This document shows, piece by piece, positions 34,703 through 43,523 of a stretch of DNA of 64,000 bases. This stretch comes from Clostridiales bacterium. GTDB taxonomy: Bacteria; Bacillota; Clostridia; Christensenellales; Aristaeellaceae. Below the pieces are notes generated by a model that ran no database searches, had not been told where the DNA came from, and worked only from the letters and a program-made list of their open reading frames with translations. Position 1 is the stretch's first letter. Each line of letters starts with the position of its first letter. The stretch covers positions 132,816 through 196,815 of the forward strand of contig JAHZHZ010000003.1 of NCBI GenBank assembly GCA_019419995.1, written 5' to 3'. A program made the translations under genes and the position numbers.

Positions 34703-35848
34703 TTAATTTTGAACCGGGCAGCGGGCCGCCACAGCATCCACGATGGCCTTTGCTGCATCGTGAGCAAATTCCTGCCGGCAGTTGTCCTTCAGGGAAGATA
34801 AGAGGGAAGGCTGCTCCAGAGCCGACACCGTCAATCGGCTCAAGGATGGCAGATCAGGTACGGAGACGGCACAGCCCAGGGACTGGAGAAAGGCCATGTT
34901 GCGGCTCTCACAGCCGGGCACTGCGTTGATCAAGATCAGCGGCAGCTGCTGGTGCATTGCCTCCGTAGTGCTCAATCCGCCGGGCTTGGTGATTAAAAGA
35001 TCGGCGGCGGCCATGAAATCGCGCATGTGCCGGGTGAAGCCCTCCACCCGCAATTTGGAGGTGGAAAAATCCCGGCGCAGATTTCGTTCCAGCGCATGGT
35101 TGTTTCCGCACAACGCCACCAACAGGGCGCGCTCAGGCAGGGCCTTGACCAGCGCTGAAACCATCTTTCCCATCTGTCCCGCGCCCATACTGCCGCAACT
35201 GAGCAGGGCAATGGGCCGATCCATGGGCAAACCGAGCTCGCTGCGGGCCTCCAAAGGTTCCTTTTTTTCCAAAAATACCCGGCTTACGGGGATTCCGGTG
35301 GGAATCAGCTTTTCACGAGGAATGCCATAGGAAGCAAATTCTTCCAGCAATTGGGGGTGGGGAATCAGCCAGCCGTCAGCATCCAATTGATTGACCCCTG
35401 GACTGCAGGTATAATCTGTCGCCAGAAAAAAGGAGGGAAGATTCACCTGGCCGCTGCAGCGCAGTTCACTCACCAACCGTGCGGGAAAGACGTGCGTGCA
35501 GATCACCGCATCGTAATGTCCGGAACACAGAAGAGAGCGCAGGCTGCGCCTGCACCGGGGAAGCTTCCGCCATCGGTTGCGGCGCACCTGAGAATTAAGC
35601 TTCTGCTGGTAATTCTGCCGGCGAGACTGTTCCTCCTCAAAGCGATAGCCTACGCCATACACCTTGGGAAGGCTGCGGTAGAAAAAGACATGGCTTTTGC
35701 AAATCAACTTGTTGGAAGATTTGCCGAAATAGTTGAGCCCATCCTCGATCTGGCAGCTGCCGCCCGATACTTCGATATATTCCTTGAGCGCCCGGGCCGC
35801 GGAGTTGTGCCCTTCCCCGGTATTAGCTGAGAGTATCAATATTCGCAT
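34703..35848 (-). CDS. MGDG synthase/UgtP-like glycosyltransferase (GT28)
   Basis: 381 residues. The N-terminal domain opens ILILSANTGEGHNSAARAL, the acceptor-side motif of monogalactosyl- and processive diacylglycerol glucosyltransferases. The GT28 C-terminal domain has LLSCGSMGAGQMGKM and KPGGLSTTEAMHQQLPLILI, which bind the UDP-sugar. It probably adds sugar to diacylglycerol at the inner membrane face, making glycolipids or a lipoteichoic-acid anchor. It is not MurG, which has a different N-terminal motif. The start overlaps the upstream acyltransferase-like gene by 26 bases, so they are probably co-translated. Confidence 0.85.
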   Translation of the reverse strand: MRILILSANTGEGHNSAARALKEYIEVSGGSCQIEDGLNYFGKSSNKLICKSHVFFYRSLPKVYGVGYRFEEEQSRRQNYQQKLNSQVRRNRWRKLPRCRRSLRSLLCSGHYDAVICTHVFPARLVSELRCSGQVNLPSFFLATDYTCSPGVNQLDADGWLIPHPQLLEEFASYGIPREKLIPTGIPVSRVFLEKKEPLEARSELGLPMDRPIALLSCGSMGAGQMGKMVSALVKALPERALLVALCGNNHALERNLRRDFSTSKLRVEGFTRHMRDFMAAADLLITKPGGLSTTEAMHQQLPLILINAVPGCESRNMAFLQSLGCAVSVPDLPSLSRLTVSALEQPSLLSSLKDNCRQEFAHDAAKAIVDAVAARCPVQN

Positions 35849-36320
35849 GCTTAATTCGCTCCTCGCGCTCCTTCAAACGTTGAACAAGGGTCATCAGAAC
35901 CGGCCGATTGTAGCGCTGAATGATGATGAACGGAATGTGGGTCAGGCCGTAGATGATGGCGATGACCGCACCGAGGGGGGTGGGGCAAAGCAGGTAGATG
36001 ACGAACGATAGAAACATCAGGACCCAGTGAACCATTTCCGCAACGCAGGTTTCGAGGATGACCTTCCAGGCGTCGCGGGTGCTGCCGGTGAGAGAAATTT
36101 TTTTCTTCACCATCTTCGGCAGGATTTTGCTCATGTCCGGAAGCTTGTCTTTCCAGAGCTGAACGCCCAGCTTTTGGTAAATCTTTCCATCATCCTCCCA
36201 GGACCAGGGGGCGTAGGGAAAGCGATCGGGATGAAACCATTTGCGGGGGATTGCTTCTCCAATGAGATGGGATAGCACTGCGGTGATGAGAATGTATAAA
36301 AAGCACAAAGCTACTTGCAA
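35823..36320 (-). CDS. Membrane protein of the glycosyl-diaponeurosporenoate acyltransferase (CrtO-like) family
   Basis: A 165-residue protein with hydrophobic helices near 3-20, 92-110 and 115-135 and a conserved central block with RKWFHPDRFPYAPW and the following EDDGKIYQKLGVQLWKD. This is the motif set of CrtO-type acyltransferases, which acylate the sugar of a glycosylated lipid. A GTG at 36371 opens the frame further, but it lies upstream of the probable transcription start; AGGAGA seven bases before a TTG at 36320 decides the start. Coupling to the glycosyltransferase suggests glycolipid acylation rather than carotenoid synthesis, as no crt genes are seen. Confidence 0.75.
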   Translation of the reverse strand: MQVALCFLYILITAVLSHLIGEAIPRKWFHPDRFPYAPWSWEDDGKIYQKLGVQLWKDKLPDMSKILPKMVKKKISLTGSTRDAWKVILETCVAEMVHWVLMFLSFVIYLLCPTPLGAVIAIIYGLTHIPFIIIQRYNRPVLMTLVQRLKEREERIKHANIDTLS

Positions 36321-36373
36321 AGGTATGTCTCCTGTCCAGTAAAATTGAACCGGGCGGGGATAGCCCGACACTT

Positions 36374-36382
36374 ATTATAGCA
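36374..36382 (-). promoter_or_regulatory. Extended -10 promoter for the acyltransferase-glycosyltransferase pair
   Basis: On the minus strand TGCTATAAT, a perfect extended -10 element; the -35 region is only T-rich. The predicted transcription start, near 36367, supports the TTG start at 36320. Confidence 0.6.
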
Positions 36383-36434
36383 CAGTATGCACAAAAAAAA
36401 CAGGGGCAATGGGGATTTTCTGTCATGTTAAGAC

Positions 36435-36463
36435 TTGATTTTTGCCGGAATTAGGCGTAATAT
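36435..36463 (+). promoter_or_regulatory. Promoter for the kinase-sbcDC operon
   Basis: TTGATT (36435-36440), 17-base spacer, TAATAT (36458-36463), about 70 bases before the kinase start. Confidence 0.6.
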
Positions 36464-36536
36464 AAATTTAACCGCCCGACCTTTGTCGAGCGTTGAATTT
36501 CATGGGCAAATGACTGTGAAAGGAAGGCGTATATCC

Positions 36537-37199
36537 ATGAAAAAGAGAATTATTACCATCAGCCGGGAATTTGGCAGCGGTGGACGCAGCATCGGAAGGT
36601 TGCTTGCCGAAAGATTGGGGCTGAAATATTATGATAAGGAACTTGTAAAGAAAATCTCCCTTGAAACGGGGTTTGATCCCAAATATATTGAAGAGCACGG
36701 TGAATACGCGCAGAGCAAGAGCATCTTTTCCTATATCTTCAATGGCGCCGGCCATCCAGGCGTCATGAATGGATTGAGCCCTGCGGATTTTCTCTGGTGC
36801 ATGCAGCGCAAGATCATCTTGGACATCGCGGATAAGGAACCGTGCGTGATCGTGGGCCGCTGTTCCGATTATATCCTCAAAGATCGGGAGGACTGCCTGA
36901 ACGTATTTATTCATGCGCCCAAGGCTCAGCGCGCAGAGCGCATTGTCAAGCTTTACGGTGAGAGCGATGTGCAGCCGGAAAAGCGCCTGGATGATAAGGA
37001 TGGCCGGCGCCGGGTGAACTATCGCCACTATACCGGAAGAGAGTGGGGCGCGGTGCAGAACTATCACATTGCCCTGGACAGCGGACTGCTGGGCATTGAA
37101 ACCTGCGTGGATATCATTGCCGACGCCTTTGCCCACGAGGGTTCCGGAACTTTTGATTGTCACTGGGAACCCCATGAAGGATCGGAGCAAAAGCAATGA
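36537..37199 (+). CDS. Cytidylate kinase-like protein (AAK6 family)
   Basis: A 220-residue P-loop protein. The N-terminus KRIITISREFGSGGRSIGRLLAERLG is the nucleotide-binding loop of the cytidylate-kinase-like family, with a GRCSDYIL segment and a basic lid region (KRLDDKDGRRRVNYRHYTG). True cytidylate kinase is usually fused or linked to other genes and has a different lid, so the substrate here is uncertain. The frame extends upstream to 36435 without SD; AAAGGAAGG selects the ATG at 36537. It overlaps sbcD by four bases. Confidence 0.85.
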   Translation: MKKRIITISREFGSGGRSIGRLLAERLGLKYYDKELVKKISLETGFDPKYIEEHGEYAQSKSIFSYIFNGAGHPGVMNGLSPADFLWCMQRKIILDIADKEPCVIVGRCSDYILKDREDCLNVFIHAPKAQRAERIVKLYGESDVQPEKRLDDKDGRRRVNYRHYTGREWGAVQNYHIALDSGLLGIETCVDIIADAFAHEGSGTFDCHWEPHEGSEQKQ

Positions 37200-38341
37200 C
37201 ATTTCTGCATGTTTCAGATTTGCACGTGGGAAAGAAGCTGATAAACTATTCGCTGATAGAAGATCAGCGCCACATCTTGCGTCAGATTGTCCAAATGGCG
37301 GAGGATGTGGATGCGGTTCTGGTGGCGGGGGATCTCTACGACAGGGCTCAGCCGAGCGCGGAGGCGATCGAAGTTGTGGGAAGCTTCCTTTGCGCCCTGG
37401 CGGAACTGGGGAAGCCTGTCTTTATCGTCAGCGGAAACCACGATTCACCGGAGCAGGTGGCCTATTGCCGGAACATTCTCGCGGGCGCGGACATTTATGT
37501 CTCGCCCGCTCTTTCGGCTGCGCCCCAACCTGCGGTTCTCAGGGACGAATTTGGGGATCTGGACGTATATATGCTGCCCTTTGTGCGTCCCTTGCAGGTG
37601 CGCAGAGCCTTTCCCGATCGAGCGTCGGAAATCAAAAGCTATGCGGACGCGCTGCGCGTGACGCTGGAGGAAATGCACGTGGACTCATCCCGACGCAACG
37701 TTCTGGTGGCCCATCAGTTTGTGGTGGGCGGCGAAATGGCGCTGTGCGATTCGGAGGAGCACATGGTGGGCGGCGTGGACGCCGTGCCTGCGGAGCTCTT
37801 GAGGGATTTTGATTACGTGGCGCTGGGGCATCTTCACACGCCTCAGCGAGTGGGAAGCGAGCGGGTGCGCTATGCGGGTTCCCCCCTGAAGTATTCCCTG
37901 TCGGAGGAGAGGCAGCGGAAGGCTGCGCTCAAGGTTTGCCTGAAGGGAAAGGGCGCCGTGCCGGAGGTGGAAAAGCTTGAGTACCATCCGCTGCGGGAGC
38001 TCAGAAGCCTGCGGGGAACGTTGGAAGAACTCACAGCTTCGCCGAAGGTGAGCATGGATTATGTGTTTGTTGCCCTTACGGATGAATTTCCGCCGCTGGA
38101 CCCCATGGGCGCGCTCATGCAGAATTACCCCAACCTGGTCAAACTTCGCCGGGAAAACAGTCGCATGGGGGAGGAAAAACAGATTGTGGTGGCCCAGCAG
38201 GTGGAGTCCAGCGATCCTCTGGAGCATTTTCTGCGCTTCTATCGGGCGCAGAATAACGATCAGGAACCTGTGCCGGAGCAGTTAGAGATACTCAGGCAGG
38301 TAATTCATGAAGCGGAGGAGGATTTGCATGCGCCCGATTGA
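37196..38341 (+). CDS. sbcD: Exonuclease subunit SbcD
   Basis: A 381-residue calcineurin-like metallophosphoesterase (Mre11 homologue). Metal-binding motifs in order: SDLHVGK, AGDLYDR, SGNHDS, AHQF and GHLHTPQ. The C-terminal half is the capping and DNA-binding region. With SbcC it forms an ATP-dependent nuclease that opens hairpins and processes DNA ends. It starts in an ATGA overlap with the kinase gene and overlaps sbcC by 14 bases, so the three genes are translationally coupled. Confidence 0.95.
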   Translation: MTFLHVSDLHVGKKLINYSLIEDQRHILRQIVQMAEDVDAVLVAGDLYDRAQPSAEAIEVVGSFLCALAELGKPVFIVSGNHDSPEQVAYCRNILAGADIYVSPALSAAPQPAVLRDEFGDLDVYMLPFVRPLQVRRAFPDRASEIKSYADALRVTLEEMHVDSSRRNVLVAHQFVVGGEMALCDSEEHMVGGVDAVPAELLRDFDYVALGHLHTPQRVGSERVRYAGSPLKYSLSEERQRKAALKVCLKGKGAVPEVEKLEYHPLRELRSLRGTLEELTASPKVSMDYVFVALTDEFPPLDPMGALMQNYPNLVKLRRENSRMGEEKQIVVAQQVESSDPLEHFLRFYRAQNNDQEPVPEQLEILRQVIHEAEEDLHAPD

Positions 38342-40961
38342 ACTGGAAATGACCGCCTTTGGGCCCTACGCGGACACGCAGCGGGTGGACTTTTCCACCT
38401 TTGGCACCAGCTGCCTGTTTCTGGTGGCAGGGGATACGGGGGCGGGCAAGACTTCCATTTTCGACGCCATCAGCTTTGCGCTGTATGGGGAAGCGTCGGG
38501 CGCTGTGAGGGAAACCAAGGGCTTTCACAGCGATTACGCGCCCATTGCGCGGGAATGCAGCGTGATGCTCCGCTTTTCTCACGGAGCAAAGACCTATGTG
38601 CTGCGGCGCAGCCCGGCCTATATGGTGCCCAAGAGGGATGGTGGAGAGCGGCTCCATCCCTCCACCGCTGAGATGAACTGCCTGGAAGACGGTCGCAGCT
38701 GGCATACGGTGCGGCAGGTGAATCAGGCGGTGGTGGAGATTGTGGGCCTGAGCGCGGCGCAGTACGCTCAGGTGGTGATGATCGCCCAGGGAGAGTTTCA
38801 GAAAATTCTGCTGGCCAGCAGTGAGGAGCGCCGGACCTTGCTCAGCCGGCTGTTTGGGACGCAGCTCTATCAGGAGATTGAGCGCCGTCTGAAGCTGCTC
38901 AACGGGGAGGCGCAGAGCAGGGTGGAAGCCGCCTGCCAGCGCTACGCCACTGCACTCGAGCGCGTCCAGTGGAATTCGGAGGATGCGGAGGCGGAAAAGC
39001 GCTTCGCCAGTCCTCAGCGCTCCCGTGAGGCGGCGCAGTGGTTGGAGGAGCGCCTCGACAGCCAGCATGCGCGCCACGGCGCGCTTGTGAAGGAGGCGAG
39101 CCGGCTTCGGGAGCGGGAGGCGGCGCTGCGGGAAAACCTGGCCCTGGCGCAGCAGCAAAACCAGGGGGTAGAGCGCCTGGAAGATGTGCGGCGGCGCCAT
39201 GGAGAGTTGGCAAATCAGGTGGAGAAAATACGTAAACTCCAACAGGAATTGGATGAAGCGGAGCGGGCGGAAGAACTGCGCGCCCAGGAAAAACTGGTGG
39301 AGCGGGAACACAGGGAGGTTCAAAAGAGCGAAGAACAGCTCGCCGGCTGTGAGCGGGCATTTCAGGACTGCGAAGCGCGCAGAGGGGAAAAGGCCCGGGC
39401 GCTTGCCCAGGCCCAGCAGGCGCAGCCTCGCCAGCGGGAACTGACCCTGCTGGGGGAAAAGCTCCGGGAAATGTTGCCACGCTTTCAGGAGGCGGCGGAA
39501 GCTCAGGCGGAGCTTGTTAAAGCGGAAGAAGCCGCCCGAACGGCCCTTGGCGCCAGCGAAAGGGCGGAAATGGAATATCTGCGCCTGCATCGCCTGTATC
39601 TGATGGATCAGGCCGGAATTCTGGCGGATGGATTGCGCCCGGGCGAGCCCTGTCCCGTTTGCGGCGCGTTGGAACACCCGAATCCGGCAGGGCATGTGCA
39701 TCAGGCTCCGGATAAGGCCGGGGTGGACACTGCTGCCCGCAAGAGGGAGGATGCCGCGCGCCGCGCCGAGGCCGCTGCGTCCAAGAGCGCCGCGGCCCGG
39801 GAACGCATGCGGGGCCTGATGCGGGCTCTGGAGGAGCGGGGAGCCGAGTCGGAAGCAGGCGCTGCGGCCGGAAAGGACCTGCGGGCGCGGGAATGTGCGA
39901 TTCGGGAGCAGTTGCAGCGCTGCGACGAGGAAGCGGAGAAACTGCGGCGACAATTCGAAGTGGCTGACGAAGAAGCCCGCCGGGCGGAAAAGGATTTAAG
40001 CGCTGCCGAAGGGCGCCTGTGCGCGGCCCGCAGGGCGCTTGAGGAGGGACGAACCCGCTGGCAGGAGGCGAAGAACGCTCTGCTCGATCGCATGGGCGAC
40101 CTGGGTTTTGCCACAGAGTCGGCCTATCGGGAGGCGCTCAGGGACAGCGTGCGGCGCGGTGAAGTTCGCCAGCGCATAGCGCGTTGGAGGGAGCAGACGG
40201 GCGCTGTAGAGGCGCAGCTGAAGGACCTGGAGGAGATGTGGGGCAGTAAAGGCAAAGTGGACACGGCTTGTCTGCTGGCGGAGATCGAACAGTGCGCCGG
40301 CGCCTTTCAGCAAAAGGACGCCCAGGAACATGCTCTGTTGAATCAAATCCATCAGAACGAAGGGGCGCTGCATGCCCTCAAGAGCTGCTGCGAGGAACTG
40401 GATGGCGCCCAAAGGCGGTTTGGATGGGTCAACGGCCTGTACCGGACGGCGGCGGGCCGCTTGGAGCGGGCGAACAAACTGCCCTTTGAGAGTTATATTC
40501 TGCAATACTACTATACCCGCGTCATTGCCGCGGCAAACCGCAGGCTGGAGCGCATGTCTGAGGGCCGCTATTATCTCAGAAGCAAGGTGGAGAGCGCGGG
40601 CAATGCCAGAAGCGGCCTGGGGCTCAGGGTATTGGATAACAATACGGGAAGGGAGCGGGAGGTTTCTTCCCTTTCCGGCGGAGAGTCCTTTATCGCGTCC
40701 TTGTCCCTGGCGCTGGGCTTTGCGGATGTGGTGCAGACGGAGAGCGGCGCGGCGCGGGTAGAAGCCGTGTTCATCGATGAGGGCTTCGGATCGCTGGATG
40801 AAGATACGCTGCGCCTGGCCATTGGAACCCTGGAACAGCTCAGCGGAGGAGATCGGCTGGTGGGCATCATCAGCCATGTGGCGGAACTGAAGAACTACAT
40901 TCAGCCGCAGATTCTCATTGAAAAGACGGCGCGGGGGAGCCGAATAAGCCTCCAAAATTGA
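38328..40961 (+). CDS. sbcC: Exonuclease subunit SbcC
   Basis: An 877-residue SMC-like ATPase (Rad50 homologue), shorter than the approximately 1050 residues of enterobacterial SbcC. Walker A is GDTGAGKTS; the Q-loop region reads QVVMIAQGEFQK. Two long coiled coils (about 180-425 and 470-700) flank a zinc hook CPVC (Cys442, Cys445). The C-terminus has the signature SLSGGESF, Walker B FIDEGFGSLDED and a switch His in SHV. It dimerises with SbcD. GGAGGAGG selects the ATG at 38328 over an earlier one. No terminator is obvious after it. Confidence 0.95.
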   Translation: MRPIELEMTAFGPYADTQRVDFSTFGTSCLFLVAGDTGAGKTSIFDAISFALYGEASGAVRETKGFHSDYAPIARECSVMLRFSHGAKTYVLRRSPAYMVPKRDGGERLHPSTAEMNCLEDGRSWHTVRQVNQAVVEIVGLSAAQYAQVVMIAQGEFQKILLASSEERRTLLSRLFGTQLYQEIERRLKLLNGEAQSRVEAACQRYATALERVQWNSEDAEAEKRFASPQRSREAAQWLEERLDSQHARHGALVKEASRLREREAALRENLALAQQQNQGVERLEDVRRRHGELANQVEKIRKLQQELDEAERAEELRAQEKLVEREHREVQKSEEQLAGCERAFQDCEARRGEKARALAQAQQAQPRQRELTLLGEKLREMLPRFQEAAEAQAELVKAEEAARTALGASERAEMEYLRLHRLYLMDQAGILADGLRPGEPCPVCGALEHPNPAGHVHQAPDKAGVDTAARKREDAARRAEAAASKSAAARERMRGLMRALEERGAESEAGAAAGKDLRARECAIREQLQRCDEEAEKLRRQFEVADEEARRAEKDLSAAEGRLCAARRALEEGRTRWQEAKNALLDRMGDLGFATESAYREALRDSVRRGEVRQRIARWREQTGAVEAQLKDLEEMWGSKGKVDTACLLAEIEQCAGAFQQKDAQEHALLNQIHQNEGALHALKSCCEELDGAQRRFGWVNGLYRTAAGRLERANKLPFESYILQYYYTRVIAAANRRLERMSEGRYYLRSKVESAGNARSGLGLRVLDNNTGREREVSSLSGGESFIASLSLALGFADVVQTESGAARVEAVFIDEGFGSLDEDTLRLAIGTLEQLSGGDRLVGIISHVAELKNYIQPQILIEKTARGSRISLQN

Positions 40962-41001
40962 AAAAAGAAAAAATTTTTGGGCATATTTCACCTTTGTTCC
41001 C

Positions 41002-41029
41002 TTGACAGTATTTTTGAATGGTATATACT
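41002..41029 (+). promoter_or_regulatory. Strong promoter of the D-amino-acid operon
   Basis: Consensus TTGACA (41002-41007), 16-base spacer and TATACT (41024-41029), 37 bases before the first start codon. Confidence 0.85.
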
Positions 41030-41065
41030 GATTCTAATCCATATTTCCAAAAGGAAGTGCGCGCA

Positions 41066-42124
41066 ATGGCTGTTTCACTGAAGGTTGCTCAGGAAATGTT
41101 TGAAAAACTGCCCCGGGCACAGCTGGGATTTTTCCCGACCCCGCTCTATTGTCTCGAAAATATTTCGGATGAATTGGGAATCGAGCTGTACATCAAACGG
41201 GACGATTTCACGGGCATGAACCTCTTTGGAGGCAATAAAGTGCGCAAGCTGGAATACCTGTTGGGCGAGGCGAAGCGCCGAGGCTGCACCCATGCCATCA
41301 CGTATGGAGCCACGCAGTCCAACCACGCCATGGAGACGGCGGCGGCCTGCCGTCGGCTGGGCATGCAGCCCGTGTTGTATTTGACGGCGGTGGTGGCTCC
41401 GGATGAAAGGGACGTGCGGGCCAATCTGCTGTTGGATCGGGTTCTGGGCGCGGAAGTCCATATCGTGGATATTCTGCCCGGAGAGACGGAGGATGACGCC
41501 GATGCCCGGGCGGCGCAGCTGGGCGCGCAGCGTTGCCGGGAACTGAACGCCTCTGGATGCCCGTGCGTGGATATCCCCATGGGCGGCGCCAGCGATCTGG
41601 GCAGCGTGGGCTTTGCCCGGGGCTATCTGGAAATGAAGCAGCAGTTGCAGCAAATGTCCCTGCAGGTGGATTCTATTTTTCACGCCACAGGCACCGGCGG
41701 CACCATGGCGGGACTGGCAGCAGGCAGAAAACTGTTGGGTGGCGAGGAAAAGGTGGTTTCCGTGGCTGTAAGTCCCAAGGATGTGCCGGCCTATCTTTTA
41801 AAGGTGGAGGGCATTGCCAACCGGGTTCTGGAGTGCCTTGGCGCACAGGAACGGGTGAACCGGAATGAAGATCTGAATGTGGAAACAGGCTATTATTATC
41901 CCGGCTATGAGCAGCCCAACGCGCTGGCCTCCGAGGCCATCAAGTTGCTGGCCAGAAGGGAAGGTTTGTTTGTGGACCCAGTATACACGGGAAAGGCGCT
42001 GGCGGGATTGATCGACTGCGTCCGCAAGGGCAGGATCGCCGCGGGTAGCCGGGTGCTGTTCTGGCACACCGGCGGGGCTACAGCCCTGTTTGCCGAGCGG
42101 GAAATGCTGGGCGATATCTATTAA
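41066..42124 (+). CDS. PLP-dependent D-cysteine desulfhydrase / ACC deaminase family enzyme
   Basis: 352 residues of the fold-II PLP enzymes. FFPTPL and YIKRDDFTGMNLFGGNKVRKLEYLL surround the PLP lysine (in NKVRK), and ATQSNHAMETAAAC and GTGGTMAGL bind the cofactor and its phosphate. Family members convert D-cysteine to pyruvate, sulfide and ammonia, or act on other small D-amino acids or ACC. AAAGGAAG selects the ATG at 41066; the longer frame has no SD. The two genes downstream, a D-aminoacylase and a transporter, favour a D-amino-acid substrate. Confidence 0.87.
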   Translation: MAVSLKVAQEMFEKLPRAQLGFFPTPLYCLENISDELGIELYIKRDDFTGMNLFGGNKVRKLEYLLGEAKRRGCTHAITYGATQSNHAMETAAACRRLGMQPVLYLTAVVAPDERDVRANLLLDRVLGAEVHIVDILPGETEDDADARAAQLGAQRCRELNASGCPCVDIPMGGASDLGSVGFARGYLEMKQQLQQMSLQVDSIFHATGTGGTMAGLAAGRKLLGGEEKVVSVAVSPKDVPAYLLKVEGIANRVLECLGAQERVNRNEDLNVETGYYYPGYEQPNALASEAIKLLARREGLFVDPVYTGKALAGLIDCVRKGRIAAGSRVLFWHTGGATALFAEREMLGDIY

Positions 42125-42151
42125 AAGAAGTTGTTCTAAGAGGAAAGATAA

Positions 42152-43504
42152 ATGAAAACGTTGATTCAAAATGGTCTTCTGGTGGACCCGGCGAATCGGG
42201 TTCAGGCAAAGCTCAACCTGCTCCTGGAGGGCGGAAAGGTGCGTGCAATTACCACGGAAATTCCCGAAGCCGATCGGGTGATCGACGCCAGCGGCAGGGT
42301 GGTTTGTCCGGGCTTTATTGATCTTCACATGCACGAGGACCCTGTGGGCGAGGATGGCAAACTGCGGCCATGTATTTTCAATGCCATGCTGCGCATGGGC
42401 GTGACCACGGCTGTGGGTGGAAACTGTGGCATCAACACCTATGATCCGGCAAAGTATCTGGATCTGGTGGAGCGGGATGGCGCGCCGGTGAACGTGGCCC
42501 TTTTTGCGGGGCACAGCTATTTGCGGGAACAGGCCGGCGCGGTGGACAAATATGCGAAGATCACTGCGGATCAGCAGAAGCTGATGCTGGATAAGATTGA
42601 CAATGCGCTGGCTGCGGGCTGCGTGGGCGTGTCCTTTGGTTTGAGATACGTTCCGGGAACGGACAGGGATGAGTTCTGGGCGGCGGCGGAGCGGTGCCGC
42701 GGAAGCCGCAAGCTCATTTCGGCACATGTGCGGGATGATGCGGCGGGCATTTTTGACGCCGTGGACGAGGTGGCCCAGGCGGGCATCCACTGCAACATTC
42801 CTGTGCAGATCTCCCACATCGGTTCCATGGGTGGGTTTGGACAGATGGAACAATTGCTGCGTCAGATCGATGAATATCGAATGAACGGGCTGGACATTGC
42901 CTGCGATTGTTATCCTTACTTTGCTTTCTCTACTCGCATTGGGGAGACTACCTATGACGATGGCTGGCTGGAGCGCTATCAGTGCGATTACAGCGCCTGC
43001 ATGCTCACCGAGGGCAAGTACAAGGGCCAGCGCTGCACCCGGGAGACCTTTGAAGAGATGCGCCGGGATTTTCCCCGCTGCATCACGGTCTGCTATGTAA
43101 TGAAGGAAGAGGACGTGCGCATGGCGCTGGCCCATCCCAATGTCATGGTGGCTTCCGACGGCCTGTTGGATGAGGGCCAGGGACATCCCAGAGCTGCGGG
43201 CAGTTTTCCACGCTTTTTAAGCCAGTTTGTGCGCGGGGGAGAGATCAGTCTGTACGAGGGCATCCGCAAAATGACTGCTCTGCCCGCTCAGCGCATGGGT
43301 TTTGTGTCCAAGGGGCGCCTGAATGTGGGCGCGGATGCGGATGTGACCATCTTCAATCCGGAAATCATTCGGGATGGAGCTACTTTTGAAAGCCCCATGA
43401 TCCCGCCCGTGGGCGTGGATTATGTGCTTATCGGCGGGGAAATTGCCGCGAAGGACTGTGAAATTGTGAACGGTACCTGGGGAACGGCAATCCGCGCCCA
43501 TTAA
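42152..43504 (+). CDS. N-acyl-D-amino-acid deacylase (D-aminoacylase) family amidohydrolase
   Basis: A 450-residue metal-dependent amidohydrolase. The metal-binding HxH is in PGFIDLHMHED, a conserved GGNCGI follows, His ligands appear in GHSYLRE and ISHIGSMGG, and a catalytic Asp in ASDGL, followed by GHPRAAGSFPRFL, characteristic of D-aminoacylases and related dihydropyrimidinase-like enzymes. It would free D-amino acids from N-acyl derivatives in the cytoplasm. It begins 28 bases after the PLP enzyme with an AGAGGAAAG SD and precedes the transporter by 20 bases. Confidence 0.87.
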   Translation: MKTLIQNGLLVDPANRVQAKLNLLLEGGKVRAITTEIPEADRVIDASGRVVCPGFIDLHMHEDPVGEDGKLRPCIFNAMLRMGVTTAVGGNCGINTYDPAKYLDLVERDGAPVNVALFAGHSYLREQAGAVDKYAKITADQQKLMLDKIDNALAAGCVGVSFGLRYVPGTDRDEFWAAAERCRGSRKLISAHVRDDAAGIFDAVDEVAQAGIHCNIPVQISHIGSMGGFGQMEQLLRQIDEYRMNGLDIACDCYPYFAFSTRIGETTYDDGWLERYQCDYSACMLTEGKYKGQRCTRETFEEMRRDFPRCITVCYVMKEEDVRMALAHPNVMVASDGLLDEGQGHPRAAGSFPRFLSQFVRGGEISLYEGIRKMTALPAQRMGFVSKGRLNVGADADVTIFNPEIIRDGATFESPMIPPVGVDYVLIGGEIAAKDCEIVNGTWGTAIRAH

Positions 43505-43523
43505 CAAGGAGGAGGGTATTTCT

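Noticed and set aside
34703..35848. Reading the GT28 glycosyltransferase as the missing MurG
   Set aside because: The N-terminus matches MGDG synthase/UgtP (SANTGEGHNSAARAL), not the MurG glycine-rich loop, and its partner is a lipid acyltransferase-like protein.
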